DNA from: Mitsuokella sp. oral taxon 131 str. W9106
GTDB taxonomy: Bacteria > Bacillota > Negativicutes > Selenomonadales > Selenomonadaceae
Length of the DNA: 64,000 nucleotides
Reading direction: 5' to 3'
Assembly: GCF_000469545.1 (NCBI RefSeq)
Contig: NZ_KI273061.1
Coordinates: 1 to 64,000 of the forward strand
A program made the translations under genes and the position numbers. This document shows positions 33,832 through 41,191 of this stretch, piece after piece. Below the pieces are notes generated by a model. The model was given only the letters and a program-made list of their open reading frames with translations. It was not told where the DNA came from and made no database searches. How positions within the stretch are numbered: position 1 is the first letter of the stretch; every line of letters begins with the position of its first letter.

Positions 33832-34074
33832 ATGTGTAAGGAATGCGGCTGCGGCGAGACGAATGGCAACACGCGCCTGCAGTTTCAGGTGACAGGCTAT
33901 ACGGAAGCGAGCGCGAAGGACGCGGAAAAGGCGCTGCTGGGGCTTCCCGGTGTATTGTACGTCCACATCCACGCGCACGACGGCGAGACGACCGTCGACT
34001 ACAGCCCGAAGAAGACGAAGCTCATGGATATTTTGGGCGTGTTTCAGGCTCGCGGGCTCGAGGCGGCGCTCTAA
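33832..34074 (+). CDS. Small HMA-like protein with HypB-type CxxCGCGE nickel motif
   Basis: 80 residues. It starts MCKECGCGETNGN: Cys2, Cys5 and Cys7 match the high-affinity nickel site at the start of E. coli HypB (MCTTCGCGE). The rest (QFQVTGYTEASAKDAEKALLGLPGVLYVHIHAHDGETTVDYSPKKTKLMDIL) has the beta-alpha-beta-beta-alpha-beta order of heavy-metal-associated domains but lacks the HMA CxxC loop. The gene lies between the structural genes and hypA, with a good AAGGAG site. The local HypB has no such N-terminus, so this may be its detached nickel-binding module. Function is inferred. Confidence 0.8.
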   Translation: MCKECGCGETNGNTRLQFQVTGYTEASAKDAEKALLGLPGVLYVHIHAHDGETTVDYSPKKTKLMDILGVFQARGLEAAL

Positions 34075-34161
34075 AAGGCTTGGTGGCTTGGCAGCTGATC
34101 TGTCGCAGGTGGGCGTATGTCGATGCGGCGTGGTGTGAGACGGCCGCAGGTGGATGCGCGT

Positions 34162-34177
34162 CGATGCGAACGCATCG
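34162..34177. repeat. Perfect short hairpin
   Basis: CGATGCG (34162-34168) and CGCATCG (34171-34177) with an AA loop, extended by GCGCG-type flanks; it stands directly before the large compound hairpin. Confidence 0.5.
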
Positions 34178-34188
34178 CTGCGCGAGCT

Positions 34189-34279
34189 GACGCCCTCCCG
34201 TTTCTCTGCATACCGTCCTCTTGTCAAACGCACGTCGTTTGGACGAGACAATCGGACGGGGGAGAATCGGGAGGGCGTC
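34189..34279 (+). ncRNA. 91-nt compound hairpin between the CxxCGCGE gene and hypA
   Basis: Nested complementary segments: GACGCCCTCCCG with CGGGAGGGCGTC (12 bp, 34189-34200 and 34268-34279), TTCTC with GAGAA, CCGTCC with GGACGG, TTGTC with GACAA, and AAACG with CGTTT around a CACGT loop. Only small internal loops interrupt it. No T run follows, so it is not a simple terminator. Possible roles are an mRNA processing or stability element splitting the hya and hyp halves, a protein-binding leader, or a palindromic mobile repeat. The strand is assigned from the operon. Confidence 0.55.
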
Positions 34280-34455
34280 TTGACGCTTGCTCCACTATGG
34301 CTCGCTTATGGACGCCGTGCCACGGCAAGCAGGGCAGGCCGTGCGACAGCTGCGCTGCATCCGATGCGTGCTTGACGCGACAGACGCGTCTGGCTTGATG
34401 TGCGGGCTTGGACTTGTGCTTGCGGTGCTTTTGGATGGACGCATGGGAGACGATG
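34280..34455. other. Rest of the 381-bp hya-hyp gap
   Basis: GC-rich with further short palindromes (GACGCGACAGACGCGTC region) and a Cys-rich open frame that I could not support as a gene. The hypA ribosome site GGGAG is at 34445. Confidence 0.4.
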
Positions 34456-34797
34456 ATGCACGAGATGGCGATCGCGGAGGGGATCTTGGATATTGCCCTC
34501 GACTACGGGAAGCGCAATGACGCGAAGCGCATTGCAGAGATCGGGCTTTTGATCGGCGACATGTCGGGCGTGGTCGTGGACTCCTTGGTCTTCTCCTTTG
34601 GGATGCTGGCAAAGGGGACGATCGCAGACGGCGCGAAGCTCGCGATTGAGCACGTGCCGCTTCGCGGGCGCTGTACGAAATGCGGCAGGGAGTTTCCCAT
34701 TTCGCACTACGATTTTTGGTGCCCCGCATGCGGGGACGGCGTTCTTGAGACGATCTCGGGGCGCGAGATGCAGGTGAAGTATTTGGAGGTGGACTAG
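34456..34797 (+). CDS. hypA: Hydrogenase nickel incorporation protein HypA
   Basis: 113 residues. His2 in MHEMAIAEGIL is the nickel ligand; a zinc finger is formed by Cys73, Cys76 (CTKCGREF) and Cys89, Cys92 (CPACGDG). HypA receives nickel and docks on the large subunit together with HypB. The ATG at 34456 follows GGGAG; the in-frame upstream ATG would remove His from position 2. Followed by hypB one base after its stop. Confidence 0.95.
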   Translation: MHEMAIAEGILDIALDYGKRNDAKRIAEIGLLIGDMSGVVVDSLVFSFGMLAKGTIADGAKLAIEHVPLRGRCTKCGREFPISHYDFWCPACGDGVLETISGREMQVKYLEVD

Positions 34798-34798
34798 C

Positions 34799-35461
34799 TT
34801 GGCAGAAATCGAGGTCATGAAAAATATTTTGGGTGAAAACGACCGCGTGGCGGCGGAGAACCAAGCGCTCTTTCGCGAGAAGAACGTCTACGTGCTCAAT
34901 CTCATGGGCTCGCCGGGCGCGGGCAAGACATCGCTCCTGGAGCGCACGATGGAGCGGCTCAAGGGAAGGACGCGCATGGCGGTCATCGAGGGCGACCTCT
35001 TCACGAGCCGGGACGCCGACCGCATCGAGCGGCACGGCGTGCCCGTCATCCAGATCAACACGGCGGGCGGCTGCCACCTCGACGCGCCGATGGTGCAGAA
35101 GGTCGCGAAGAAGCTGGATCTAGGGGCACTTGACCTGCTCCTCGTCGAGAACGTCGGCAACCTCGTCTGCCCTGCGGAATTCGCGGTCGGCGAGGACGAG
35201 AAGGCGGTCGTGCTCTCGATCACGGAGGGCGACGACAAGCCGATGAAATACCCGCTGATTTTCAAGGAATCCGCGATCGCGCTCCTCAACAAGGCCGATC
35301 TTTTGCCGTACTGCGATTTCGATATGGCGGCAGCGAGGGACGACATCCAGACGCTTCATCCCGGCATGGACATCATCGAATTGTCCTGCACGCAGGACAT
35401 GGGGCTTTCGGCTTGGTGTGACTGGCTGCTCGCACGCATCGCGGCGAAGGAAGAAGCATGA
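34799..35461 (+). CDS. hypB: Hydrogenase nickel incorporation GTPase HypB
   Basis: 220 residues, TTG start with GGAGG ten bases upstream. SIMIBI GTPase: P-loop GSPGAGKTS (37-45), IEGD (switch), NKADLLP (guanine specificity). Metal-site residues in the G domain are Cys92, His93 and Cys124 (GGCHLD and NLVCPAEF). The N-terminus (MAEIEVMKNIL) has neither the CxxCGCG site nor the His-rich stretch found in many HypB proteins; the CxxCGCGE motif occurs in the separate gene upstream. Couples GTP hydrolysis to nickel delivery. Confidence 0.95.
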   Translation: MAEIEVMKNILGENDRVAAENQALFREKNVYVLNLMGSPGAGKTSLLERTMERLKGRTRMAVIEGDLFTSRDADRIERHGVPVIQINTAGGCHLDAPMVQKVAKKLDLGALDLLLVENVGNLVCPAEFAVGEDEKAVVLSITEGDDKPMKYPLIFKESAIALLNKADLLPYCDFDMAAARDDIQTLHPGMDIIELSCTQDMGLSAWCDWLLARIAAKEEA

Positions 35462-35472
35462 GGAGGCAGGAG

Positions 35473-36057
35473 ATGGCAGGACGCGAACAGGCGGATTGGA
35501 ATTTTGTGCTCCACCCGTCGGAGGTCACGATCCTCGGCGTTGGCAATGTCATCCTGCGCGATGAGGGATTCGGCGTGCGCGTTGCGGAGTATCTCGACGC
35601 GCACTACACATTTCCGGGCTGCGTGCAGATCGTCGACGGCGGCACGCTCGGCATCGAGCTCACGCAGTACGTGACGGGGACGAAGAAGCTTCTCGTCATC
35701 GATTCCATCAACGGCGGCAAGGTGCCGGGCACGCGCTTCGCATTCCGCAACGATGCGGTCATGGCGCATTTTCAGGAAAAGCTCAGCGCGCATGAAGTCG
35801 GCATTCAGGACGTGCTCGCCCTGCTCGCGGTGACGGGGAAGAAGATCCCCGAAGTCGCGGTCATCGGCGCGCAGCCGTACGACCTTGAGGCGGGCGTCGC
35901 GCTGTCGGACGAGATGCTGGCGCTCGTTCCCGAGGTCGCAGCGGAAGGGATCGCGATCCTCAAGGACTGGGGAATCGAAGCGCGCGGGAAGGAAGCGGCG
36001 GGCAGGATGGACTTTCAGACCGTCGCCGAGGAAGAAATCCGAAAATCCATGGCGTAA
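35473..36057 (+). CDS. hyaD: Hydrogenase maturation protease (HyaD/HybD family)
   Basis: About 194 residues. Nickel-sensing carboxylates are in GVGNVILRDEGFG (Glu/Asp) and DSINGG (Asp), with the later His (AHEVGIQD). It cleaves the C-terminal tail of the large subunit after His613 when nickel has been inserted. The ATG at 35473 has AGGAGG six bases upstream; an ATG at 35458 overlapping the hypB stop is a possible alternative, adding five residues. Confidence 0.92.
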   Translation: MAGREQADWNFVLHPSEVTILGVGNVILRDEGFGVRVAEYLDAHYTFPGCVQIVDGGTLGIELTQYVTGTKKLLVIDSINGGKVPGTRFAFRNDAVMAHFQEKLSAHEVGIQDVLALLAVTGKKIPEVAVIGAQPYDLEAGVALSDEMLALVPEVAAEGIAILKDWGIEARGKEAAGRMDFQTVAEEEIRKSMA

Positions 36058-36073
36058 GACTGTGGCATGGCGA

Positions 36074-36100
36074 ATTGCGGCAGATTGCGGCAGATTGCGG
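36074..36100 (+). repeat. Short tandem repeat before hypC
   Basis: The unit ATTGCGGCAG is repeated nearly three times in the 56-bp gap between the protease gene and hypC, just before the GGAGG site. Confidence 0.7.
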
Positions 36101-36113
36101 AAAAGGAGGAAAT

Positions 36114-36395
36114 ATGTGCTTGGCTGTACCGGCGAAGGTGCTTGAAATAAATGGTTCGATGGGCAAGGTAGAGCTTTCCGGCGTGACGCGCGACGTGTCG
36201 ATGATGCTGCTGCCGGAGGCAGAGGTCGGCGACTGCGTGCTCGTCCATGCAGGGTTTGCGATGCAGGTCGTGACGGAGAAAGACATCGAGGAGACCAATG
36301 CGCTGCTCGCGGAGATGAACGGCGCACCGCGCACGCTGGAGGATATCCCGGAGATGGCATCGCGGCAAGGGGCGCCCGCAGAGGCAGGCGCATGA
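36114..36395 (+). CDS. hypC: Hydrogenase assembly chaperone HypC
   Basis: 93 residues starting MCLAVPAKVLEINGSMGKVEL. Cys2 binds the Fe(CN)2CO group with HypD and later contacts the large subunit. VGDCVLVHAGFAMQV is also typical. The ATG at 36114 follows AAGGAGGAAAT; an in-frame start at 36075 would bury Cys2. Overlaps hypD by four bases. Confidence 0.95.
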   Translation: MCLAVPAKVLEINGSMGKVELSGVTRDVSMMLLPEAEVGDCVLVHAGFAMQVVTEKDIEETNALLAEMNGAPRTLEDIPEMASRQGAPAEAGA

Positions 36396-37498
36396 CGAAG
36401 GCAGAGGAAAGGGCGCTCGCGAAACGACTCGTCGCAGAGATCGGGCGCATGGCGGATGAGACGGAGAGAAACCTGCGCTTCATGGAGGTCTGCGGCACGC
36501 ATACCGTCGCGATCTTTCGTGCAGGGCTTCGCCAGATGCTGCCAGAGGGCGTTGCGCTCGTCTCAGGTCCCGGCTGTCCCGTCTGCGTGACGCCCGATGC
36601 CTATATGGACAAGGCGATCGCCTATGCAAAACGCACGGACGTGATCCTCGCGACATTCGGCGATATGCTGAAAGTGCCGGGCTCGGCATCGAGTCTCGCC
36701 GAGGCGCAGGCGGACGGCGCGGACATCCGCATCGTCTACTCGCCGATGGACGCGCTCCCCATTGCGCGGGACAATCCCGGCAAGAAGGTGGTCTTTCTCG
36801 CGGTCGGATTCGAGACGACGGCGCCGACGGCGGCAGGCGCCGTGCTCGCGGCAAAAGAAGCGGGGATTGCGAATCTCTACCTGCTGTCGGCGCACAAGCT
36901 CGTGCCGCCGGCGCTTCGCGCGCTGCTCGCGGACCCTTTGGTGGCGGTCGACGGCTTCATCCTGCCGGGGCACGTCTCCGTCATCACGGGGCTTTCGTGC
37001 TATTCGTTCCTGGCGGACGAATTCCATACGCCGGGCGTCGTCACGGGCTTTGAGCCACTCCAGATCCTGCGCTCGCTCTACCGCCTCATGAAGCAGGTGT
37101 CGGCGGGCGAGGCGCGCATCGAGAACGAGTATGAGAGCGTCGTACGCGCGGACGGAAGCCCCGTCGCGAGACGCGTCGTGGACATGGTCTACGAAGAAGC
37201 GGATGCGGCCTGGCGCGGCATCGGCATCATTCCGAAGTCAGGGCTTAGGATGCGCGAAACATTCGCGGACTACGACATCGAGCGGCTCCTCCCGCTCGAT
37301 ATTCCCATGGGGGCGGGGAGACCGGGCTGCCGCTGCGGCGAGGTGCTGCGCGGCATCGTGACGCCGAGGGAATGCCCGCTCTTCGGGGGCGCATGCGTGC
37401 CGACACACGCCGTAGGCCCCTGCATGGTCTCCGTCGAGGGCGTCTGCGCGGCATGGTACAAGTATGGACAGGGGAGGTTTTCCTATGGCAGACGATAA
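36392..37498 (+). CDS. hypD: Hydrogenase formation protein HypD
   Basis: 368 residues. Conserved motifs are MEVCGTHT (Cys), SGPGCPVCVTP, GFETTAPT, and LPGHVSVITG, then the 4Fe-4S cluster region CRCGEVLRG...CPLFG..C. With HypC it assembles the iron cyanide/carbonyl ligands. The start overlaps hypC (ATGA) and the end overlaps hypE. Confidence 0.96.
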   Translation: MTKAEERALAKRLVAEIGRMADETERNLRFMEVCGTHTVAIFRAGLRQMLPEGVALVSGPGCPVCVTPDAYMDKAIAYAKRTDVILATFGDMLKVPGSASSLAEAQADGADIRIVYSPMDALPIARDNPGKKVVFLAVGFETTAPTAAGAVLAAKEAGIANLYLLSAHKLVPPALRALLADPLVAVDGFILPGHVSVITGLSCYSFLADEFHTPGVVTGFEPLQILRSLYRLMKQVSAGEARIENEYESVVRADGSPVARRVVDMVYEEADAAWRGIGIIPKSGLRMRETFADYDIERLLPLDIPMGAGRPGCRCGEVLRGIVTPRECPLFGGACVPTHAVGPCMVSVEGVCAAWYKYGQGRFSYGRR

Positions 37499-38492
37499 GG
37501 TGACGATGGCGCATGGCGCGGGCGGCAGGATGAGCCATGCGCTCATGGAAGAAATCATCCTGCCGGCGTTCGGCAATCCGCTCCTGAATGAGCTGCACGA
37601 TGGCGCACGGCTTGAAATGCGCGGCGAAATCGCGTTCACGACGGATTCATACGTCGTGCGCCCGCTCTTTTTCCGCGGCGGCAACATCGGCAAGCTCGCC
37701 GTCTGCGGCACGGTCAACGACCTCGCGATGACGGGCGCTGTCCCGCGCTACCTCTCCGCCGGCGTCATCCTGGAGGAGGGATTCCCGTTTGAAGACCTGC
37801 GGAAAATCGTCGCAGCGATGCGAAAGGCTGCTGACGAGGCGGGCGTCGCCATCGTGACGGGCGATACGAAAGTCGTCGAGCGCGGCAAGGCGGACGGCAT
37901 CTTCATCAACACGGCAGGGGTCGGCGACCTCATCGCGGGCACGCGCATCTCGCCGAAAGCGGCAAAGCCTGGCATGAAGGTGCTGCTTTCCGGCACCATC
38001 GGCGACCATGCGGCGACGGTGCTCGCGGGGCGACATGGACTTGCGCTGCCAAGTGAGATCAAGACGGACTGCGCACCCCTCGCCGGGCTGACGCAGGCCG
38101 TGCTCGCCGCCGCACCGCACACGGCTGTCCTGCGCGATCCGACGCGCGGCGGCGTCGCGGCGGTGCTCAACGAGATCGCCGAAGCGTCTGGCTGCGGCAT
38201 CCTCATCGACGAGGACGCGATTCCCGTGCGCGAGGCTGTGCGCGGCGTCTGCGACCTCCTGGGCTTCGACCCGCTCTACCTCGCGAACGAGGGCAAGTGC
38301 ATCGCCATCGTGCCGGCGGGCGAGGCGGATGCGGCGCTCGAAGCCATGCGCGCGTCGCCGTACGGCACACAGGCGGCGATCATCGGCGAAGTCAGCGAGG
38401 AGGCGGCCGGGCAGGTCGGCCTTCGCACGGCGATCGGCGGCATCCGCATCGTCGACATGCCGCTCGGCAACATCGTTCCGCGCATTTGTTGA
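37485..38492 (+). CDS. hypE: Carbamoyl-dehydratase HypE
   Basis: 335 residues. PurM-like ATP-binding fold (MAHGAGGRMSHALMEEIILPAF, FTTDSYVVRPLFFRGG, VTGDTKVVERGK) ending in PRIC, whose terminal Cys is converted by ATP-dependent dehydration to the thiocyanate that supplies the CN ligands. The substrate carbamoyl group comes from HypF, which is not encoded in this window. The start at 37485 follows GGGGAGG inside the end of hypD. Confidence 0.95.
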   Translation: MADDKVTMAHGAGGRMSHALMEEIILPAFGNPLLNELHDGARLEMRGEIAFTTDSYVVRPLFFRGGNIGKLAVCGTVNDLAMTGAVPRYLSAGVILEEGFPFEDLRKIVAAMRKAADEAGVAIVTGDTKVVERGKADGIFINTAGVGDLIAGTRISPKAAKPGMKVLLSGTIGDHAATVLAGRHGLALPSEIKTDCAPLAGLTQAVLAAAPHTAVLRDPTRGGVAAVLNEIAEASGCGILIDEDAIPVREAVRGVCDLLGFDPLYLANEGKCIAIVPAGEADAALEAMRASPYGTQAAIIGEVSEEAAGQVGLRTAIGGIRIVDMPLGNIVPRIC

Positions 38493-38514
38493 AACGCGAT
38501 TGCCCGAACAGGTG

Positions 38515-38532
38515 CGGCTGGATTTACAGCCG
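38515..38532 (+). terminator. Weak hairpin after hypE
   Basis: CGGCTG-GATTTA-CAGCCG, followed by GACACTTTTGG. A plausible but weak end for the hya-hyp operon. Confidence 0.35.
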
Positions 38533-38573
38533 GACACTTTTGGAAATTACAGGCAAATCTAACGCGCTACATA

Positions 38574-38602
38574 TAGACATCAATTTTCATTTCCTTTATA
38601 CT
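38574..38602 (+). promoter_or_regulatory. Predicted promoter of the lipoprotein gene
   Basis: TAGACA (38574-38579), 17-bp spacer, TATACT (38597-38602). The leader carries a perfect 8-bp hairpin CTGCAGGA/TCCTGCAG (38627-38649). Confidence 0.55.
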
Positions 38603-38699
38603 ATAGGAGATCGTTTTCCGGGGATTCTGCAGGATGCGGTTTCCTGCAGATGGCAGGAGAGAGCGATTGCTTTCCCTTGCAAAAGGAGATGTATTTTGG

Positions 38700-39356
38700 A
38701 TGGATCGGATTGTCAAATGGAAGAAACTCTCTGCCGTCTTGGTATTCGTCCTCATGGTTGCCGTTGCGGCGGGCTGCAAGCTGCTTTCCAAGCCGGAAGT
38801 GGACATCCAGACGTATGCGGAGGCGGTCGGCCATCTCAACGAGTCCGCAGCGAAGGAATTCAACCTCGACCTCGCGCAGCTTCGCGAAGAGCGCGAGGCC
38901 TCGTCAAAGCAGGCATTCGCTGCGTTTATACCGGCTGGAATCGATACCACAAAGCTCGATGAAACAACAGATGCCCTATACGAGAAGATGATGACGCTCA
39001 ACATCAAGACCAAACTCATCTCGAAGGACGGCGATACGGCACGGGTCAAGGTCACGACGGACTATATCGACTACATCGGCATTCTGCCGGGCGTCATGCG
39101 GTCATTCCGCGCCGATCTCGCGGCGGATGCGGACAAGATGAATGCGATGAGCCAGCAGGACGCGCTGCATTACGCCATGGGCAAGATGTTCACGAAGATT
39201 GCCGACGGCATCAAAAACGCGGAGATCAAGGGGCAGAATACCTTTGAGACCACGGCGAAGTACGACGACAAGCTCGGCAAGTGGGTGCCGGAAGAAGAGC
39301 AGGCCTTCCAGCAGACGCTCTATCGCAATATGCTCATGGGCGAGGATAAAAAATAA
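38700..39356 (+). CDS. Hypothetical lipoprotein
   Basis: 218 residues. Basic start then a hydrophobic stretch ending in the lipobox VAVAAGC, so a lipoprotein with a helical, charged, soluble domain (about 35-218) containing YTD-type beta strands and many Lys/Asp. The shape recalls DUF5105-like exported lipoproteins of Firmicutes but I cannot assign a family. ATG at 38700 is ten bases after AAGGAGATG. Monocistronic between its own promoter and the metK promoter. Confidence 0.75.
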   Translation: MDRIVKWKKLSAVLVFVLMVAVAAGCKLLSKPEVDIQTYAEAVGHLNESAAKEFNLDLAQLREEREASSKQAFAAFIPAGIDTTKLDETTDALYEKMMTLNIKTKLISKDGDTARVKVTTDYIDYIGILPGVMRSFRADLAADADKMNAMSQQDALHYAMGKMFTKIADGIKNAEIKGQNTFETTAKYDDKLGKWVPEEEQAFQQTLYRNMLMGEDKK

Positions 39357-39390
39357 TTCGTTTTGGCGAATGAATCCTGTTCATTTTTGC

Positions 39391-39419
39391 TTGACAGAAC
39401 GGAATGGGCGGAGTATGAT
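39391..39419 (+). promoter_or_regulatory. Promoter of metK
   Basis: Consensus TTGACA (39391-39396), 17-bp spacer, TATGAT (39414-39419), 22 nt before the riboswitch. Confidence 0.85.
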
Positions 39420-39440
39420 AAGTCCATAAAACAGAATACA

Positions 39441-39543
39441 GACTCATCCAGAGCAGCGGAGGGATCGGCCCGATGAAGCTGCGGCAACCATGACGATGTC
39501 AAACGGTGCCAATTCCTTTAGGCAATGCCCTATAAGATGAGAG
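39441..39543 (+). promoter_or_regulatory. SAM-I riboswitch (S-box)
   Basis: P1 arms CTCATC (39443-39448) and GATGAG (39536-39541); between them the S-box order AGAGCAGCGGAGGGA, GGCCCGATGAAGC, GCGGCAACC, AAACGGTGCCAATTCC and a short P4 hairpin. A terminator follows, so high SAM should stop transcription before metK. Confidence 0.95.
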
Positions 39544-39551
39544 ATACGTTG

Positions 39552-39581
39552 CGCGCTCTCGTCTCACGGGAGCGCGTTTTT
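39552..39581 (+). terminator. Riboswitch terminator before metK
   Basis: CGCGCTC (39552-39558) and GAGCGCG (39570-39576) followed by TTTTT; the expression platform of the SAM-I riboswitch. Confidence 0.85.
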
Positions 39582-39645
39582 GGATGAAGCAGGTTCTGTT
39601 CCGTAGATTCCGTAGCGATATTTTGCAGGCTGCAAGGAGGCTATC

Positions 39646-40836
39646 ATGAGCAAGAAACGTATGCTTTTTACGTCGGAGTCCGTCACCGAAGGGCATCCCG
39701 ACAAGATGGCGGATCAGATTTCCGACAGCATTCTCGATGCGATCCTCGCAAAGGATCCGCAGGGACGCGTTGCGTGTGAGACGCTCGTGACAACGGGACA
39801 GGTGCACGTCGTCGGCGAGATCTCGACGTCGTGCTACATCGACATCCCGAAGATCATCCGCGAGACGATCTCGGAGATCGGCTACACGCGCGCGAAGTTC
39901 GGCTTCGATGCCGAGACGTGCGGCATCCTCGTCTCGCTCGACGAGCAGTCGCCGGACATCGCGCAGGGCGTCAACAAGGCGCTCGAAGCGCGCGAGGGCA
40001 AGATGGATGAGGCGGATGCCGTCGGCGCAGGCGACCAGGGCATGATGTTCGGCTACGCGACGAATGAGACGCCGGAGTACATGCCGCTGCCGATCGCGCT
40101 CGCGCATCGTCTCGCACGCCGCCTCGCCGAGGTGCGCAAAAGCGGCGAGCTGGGGTACCTGCGCCCCGACGGCAAGACGCAGGTCACGGTCGCTTATGTG
40201 GACGGCAAGGCCGTCGCCGTCGATACGATCGTCGTCTCGACGCAGCATGACGACAATGTGACGCTGGAGCAGATTCGCAAGGATATCATTGAAACGGTCA
40301 TCAAGCCGACCATTCCGCCTGCGCTTTTGAAGGACGATACGAAGATCTTCGTCAATCCGACGGGCAAGTTCGTCATCGGCGGGCCGCAGGGCGACGCCGG
40401 GCTCACGGGACGCAAGATCATCGTCGACACGTACGGCGGCTTGGCGCGCCACGGCGGCGGCGCATTCTCTGGCAAGGACCCCACGAAAGTCGACCGCAGC
40501 GCGGCCTATGCCGCACGATACGTCGCGAAGAACATTGTCGCGGCGGGTCTTGCAGATAAATGCGAGATCCAGCTCGCCTATGCGATCGGCGTCGCCTATC
40601 CGGTCTCCATCATGGTGGATACGTTCGGCACGCACAAGATCGCGGAGGAGAAGATCGAGGCGCTCGTAGCAAAGCACTTCGACCTGCGGCCGGCGGGCAT
40701 CATCAAGATGCTCGACCTGCGCCGCCCAATCTACAAGCAGACGGCGGCGTACGGCCATTTCGGCCGCACGGATGTCGATCTTCCGTGGGAACACACGGAC
40801 AAGGCTGCTGCGCTCAAGGCAGAAGCCGGACTCTAA
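39646..40836 (+). CDS. metK: S-adenosylmethionine synthetase
   Basis: 396 residues, the standard length. Motifs [36 protein letters not shown] (signature 1) and [16 protein letters not shown] (signature 2, phosphate binding). Makes SAM from methionine and ATP in the cytosol. Start after GCAAGGAGGCTATC. Controlled by the SAM-I riboswitch and ended by a strong terminator; monocistronic. Confidence 0.98.
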   Translation: MSKKRMLFTSESVTEGHPDKMADQISDSILDAILAKDPQGRVACETLVTTGQVHVVGEISTSCYIDIPKIIRETISEIGYTRAKFGFDAETCGILVSLDEQSPDIAQGVNKALEAREGKMDEADAVGAGDQGMMFGYATNETPEYMPLPIALAHRLARRLAEVRKSGELGYLRPDGKTQVTVAYVDGKAVAVDTIVVSTQHDDNVTLEQIRKDIIETVIKPTIPPALLKDDTKIFVNPTGKFVIGGPQGDAGLTGRKIIVDTYGGLARHGGGAFSGKDPTKVDRSAAYAARYVAKNIVAAGLADKCEIQLAYAIGVAYPVSIMVDTFGTHKIAEEKIEALVAKHFDLRPAGIIKMLDLRRPIYKQTAAYGHFGRTDVDLPWEHTDKAAALKAEAGL

Positions 40837-40878
40837 GCCGCTCCCCGCACCGTTTAGGCGGTTCGAATGGGAAAGGGC

Positions 40879-40910
40879 GCCTCGCACCATCGCTGTGCGA
40901 GGCGTTTTTT
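40879..40910 (+). terminator. Terminator of metK
   Basis: CGCCTCGCAC and GTGCGAGGCG around a short loop, followed by six T. Confidence 0.9.
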
Positions 40911-41013
40911 GGTGCCGATTCCGATTATCGGGAAATCCTGCATGGCTTTCCGCATTTCCGCACGCAGGCGGTCATCAAAAAATAAGATTTTATAAAAAAC
41001 AGATGGATTTCGT

Positions 41014-41042
41014 TTGCGTCATCGAAAAAGGAAGCGTATAAT
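41014..41042 (+). promoter_or_regulatory. Predicted promoter of the dicarboxylate transporter
   Basis: TTGCGT (41014-41019), 17-bp spacer, TATAAT (41037-41042), about 150 bp before the start. The 40911-41191 gap holds nothing else I recognise; the leader of roughly 140 nt is unexplained. Confidence 0.65.
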
Positions 41043-41191
41043 GAGAAAGTCAGTTTGTCCTGCTATAGATTCGGTTGATGAAAGGATAAATGGAGGTTCT
41101 CCTTTCCGGTCGAATCAACGGAACGTGTGCGTGGGAAATGGCGCAGGCAGGATAATGGGAAAAGGGATTCCAAGGAAAAGAGAGGGATATT

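Noticed and set aside
34117-34398. A 93-codon Cys-rich frame ending in CDSCAASDACLTRQTRLA in the hya-hyp gap
   Set aside because: The start has poor ribosome-site spacing, the codon choice is unlike its neighbours, and most of it is the compound hairpin. Kept as non-coding structure.
36074-36100. Tandem ATTGCGGCAG repeats as a possible regulatory array
   Set aside because: Only about 2.7 copies in an intergenic gap directly before the hypC ribosome site; listed as a repeat without a function.
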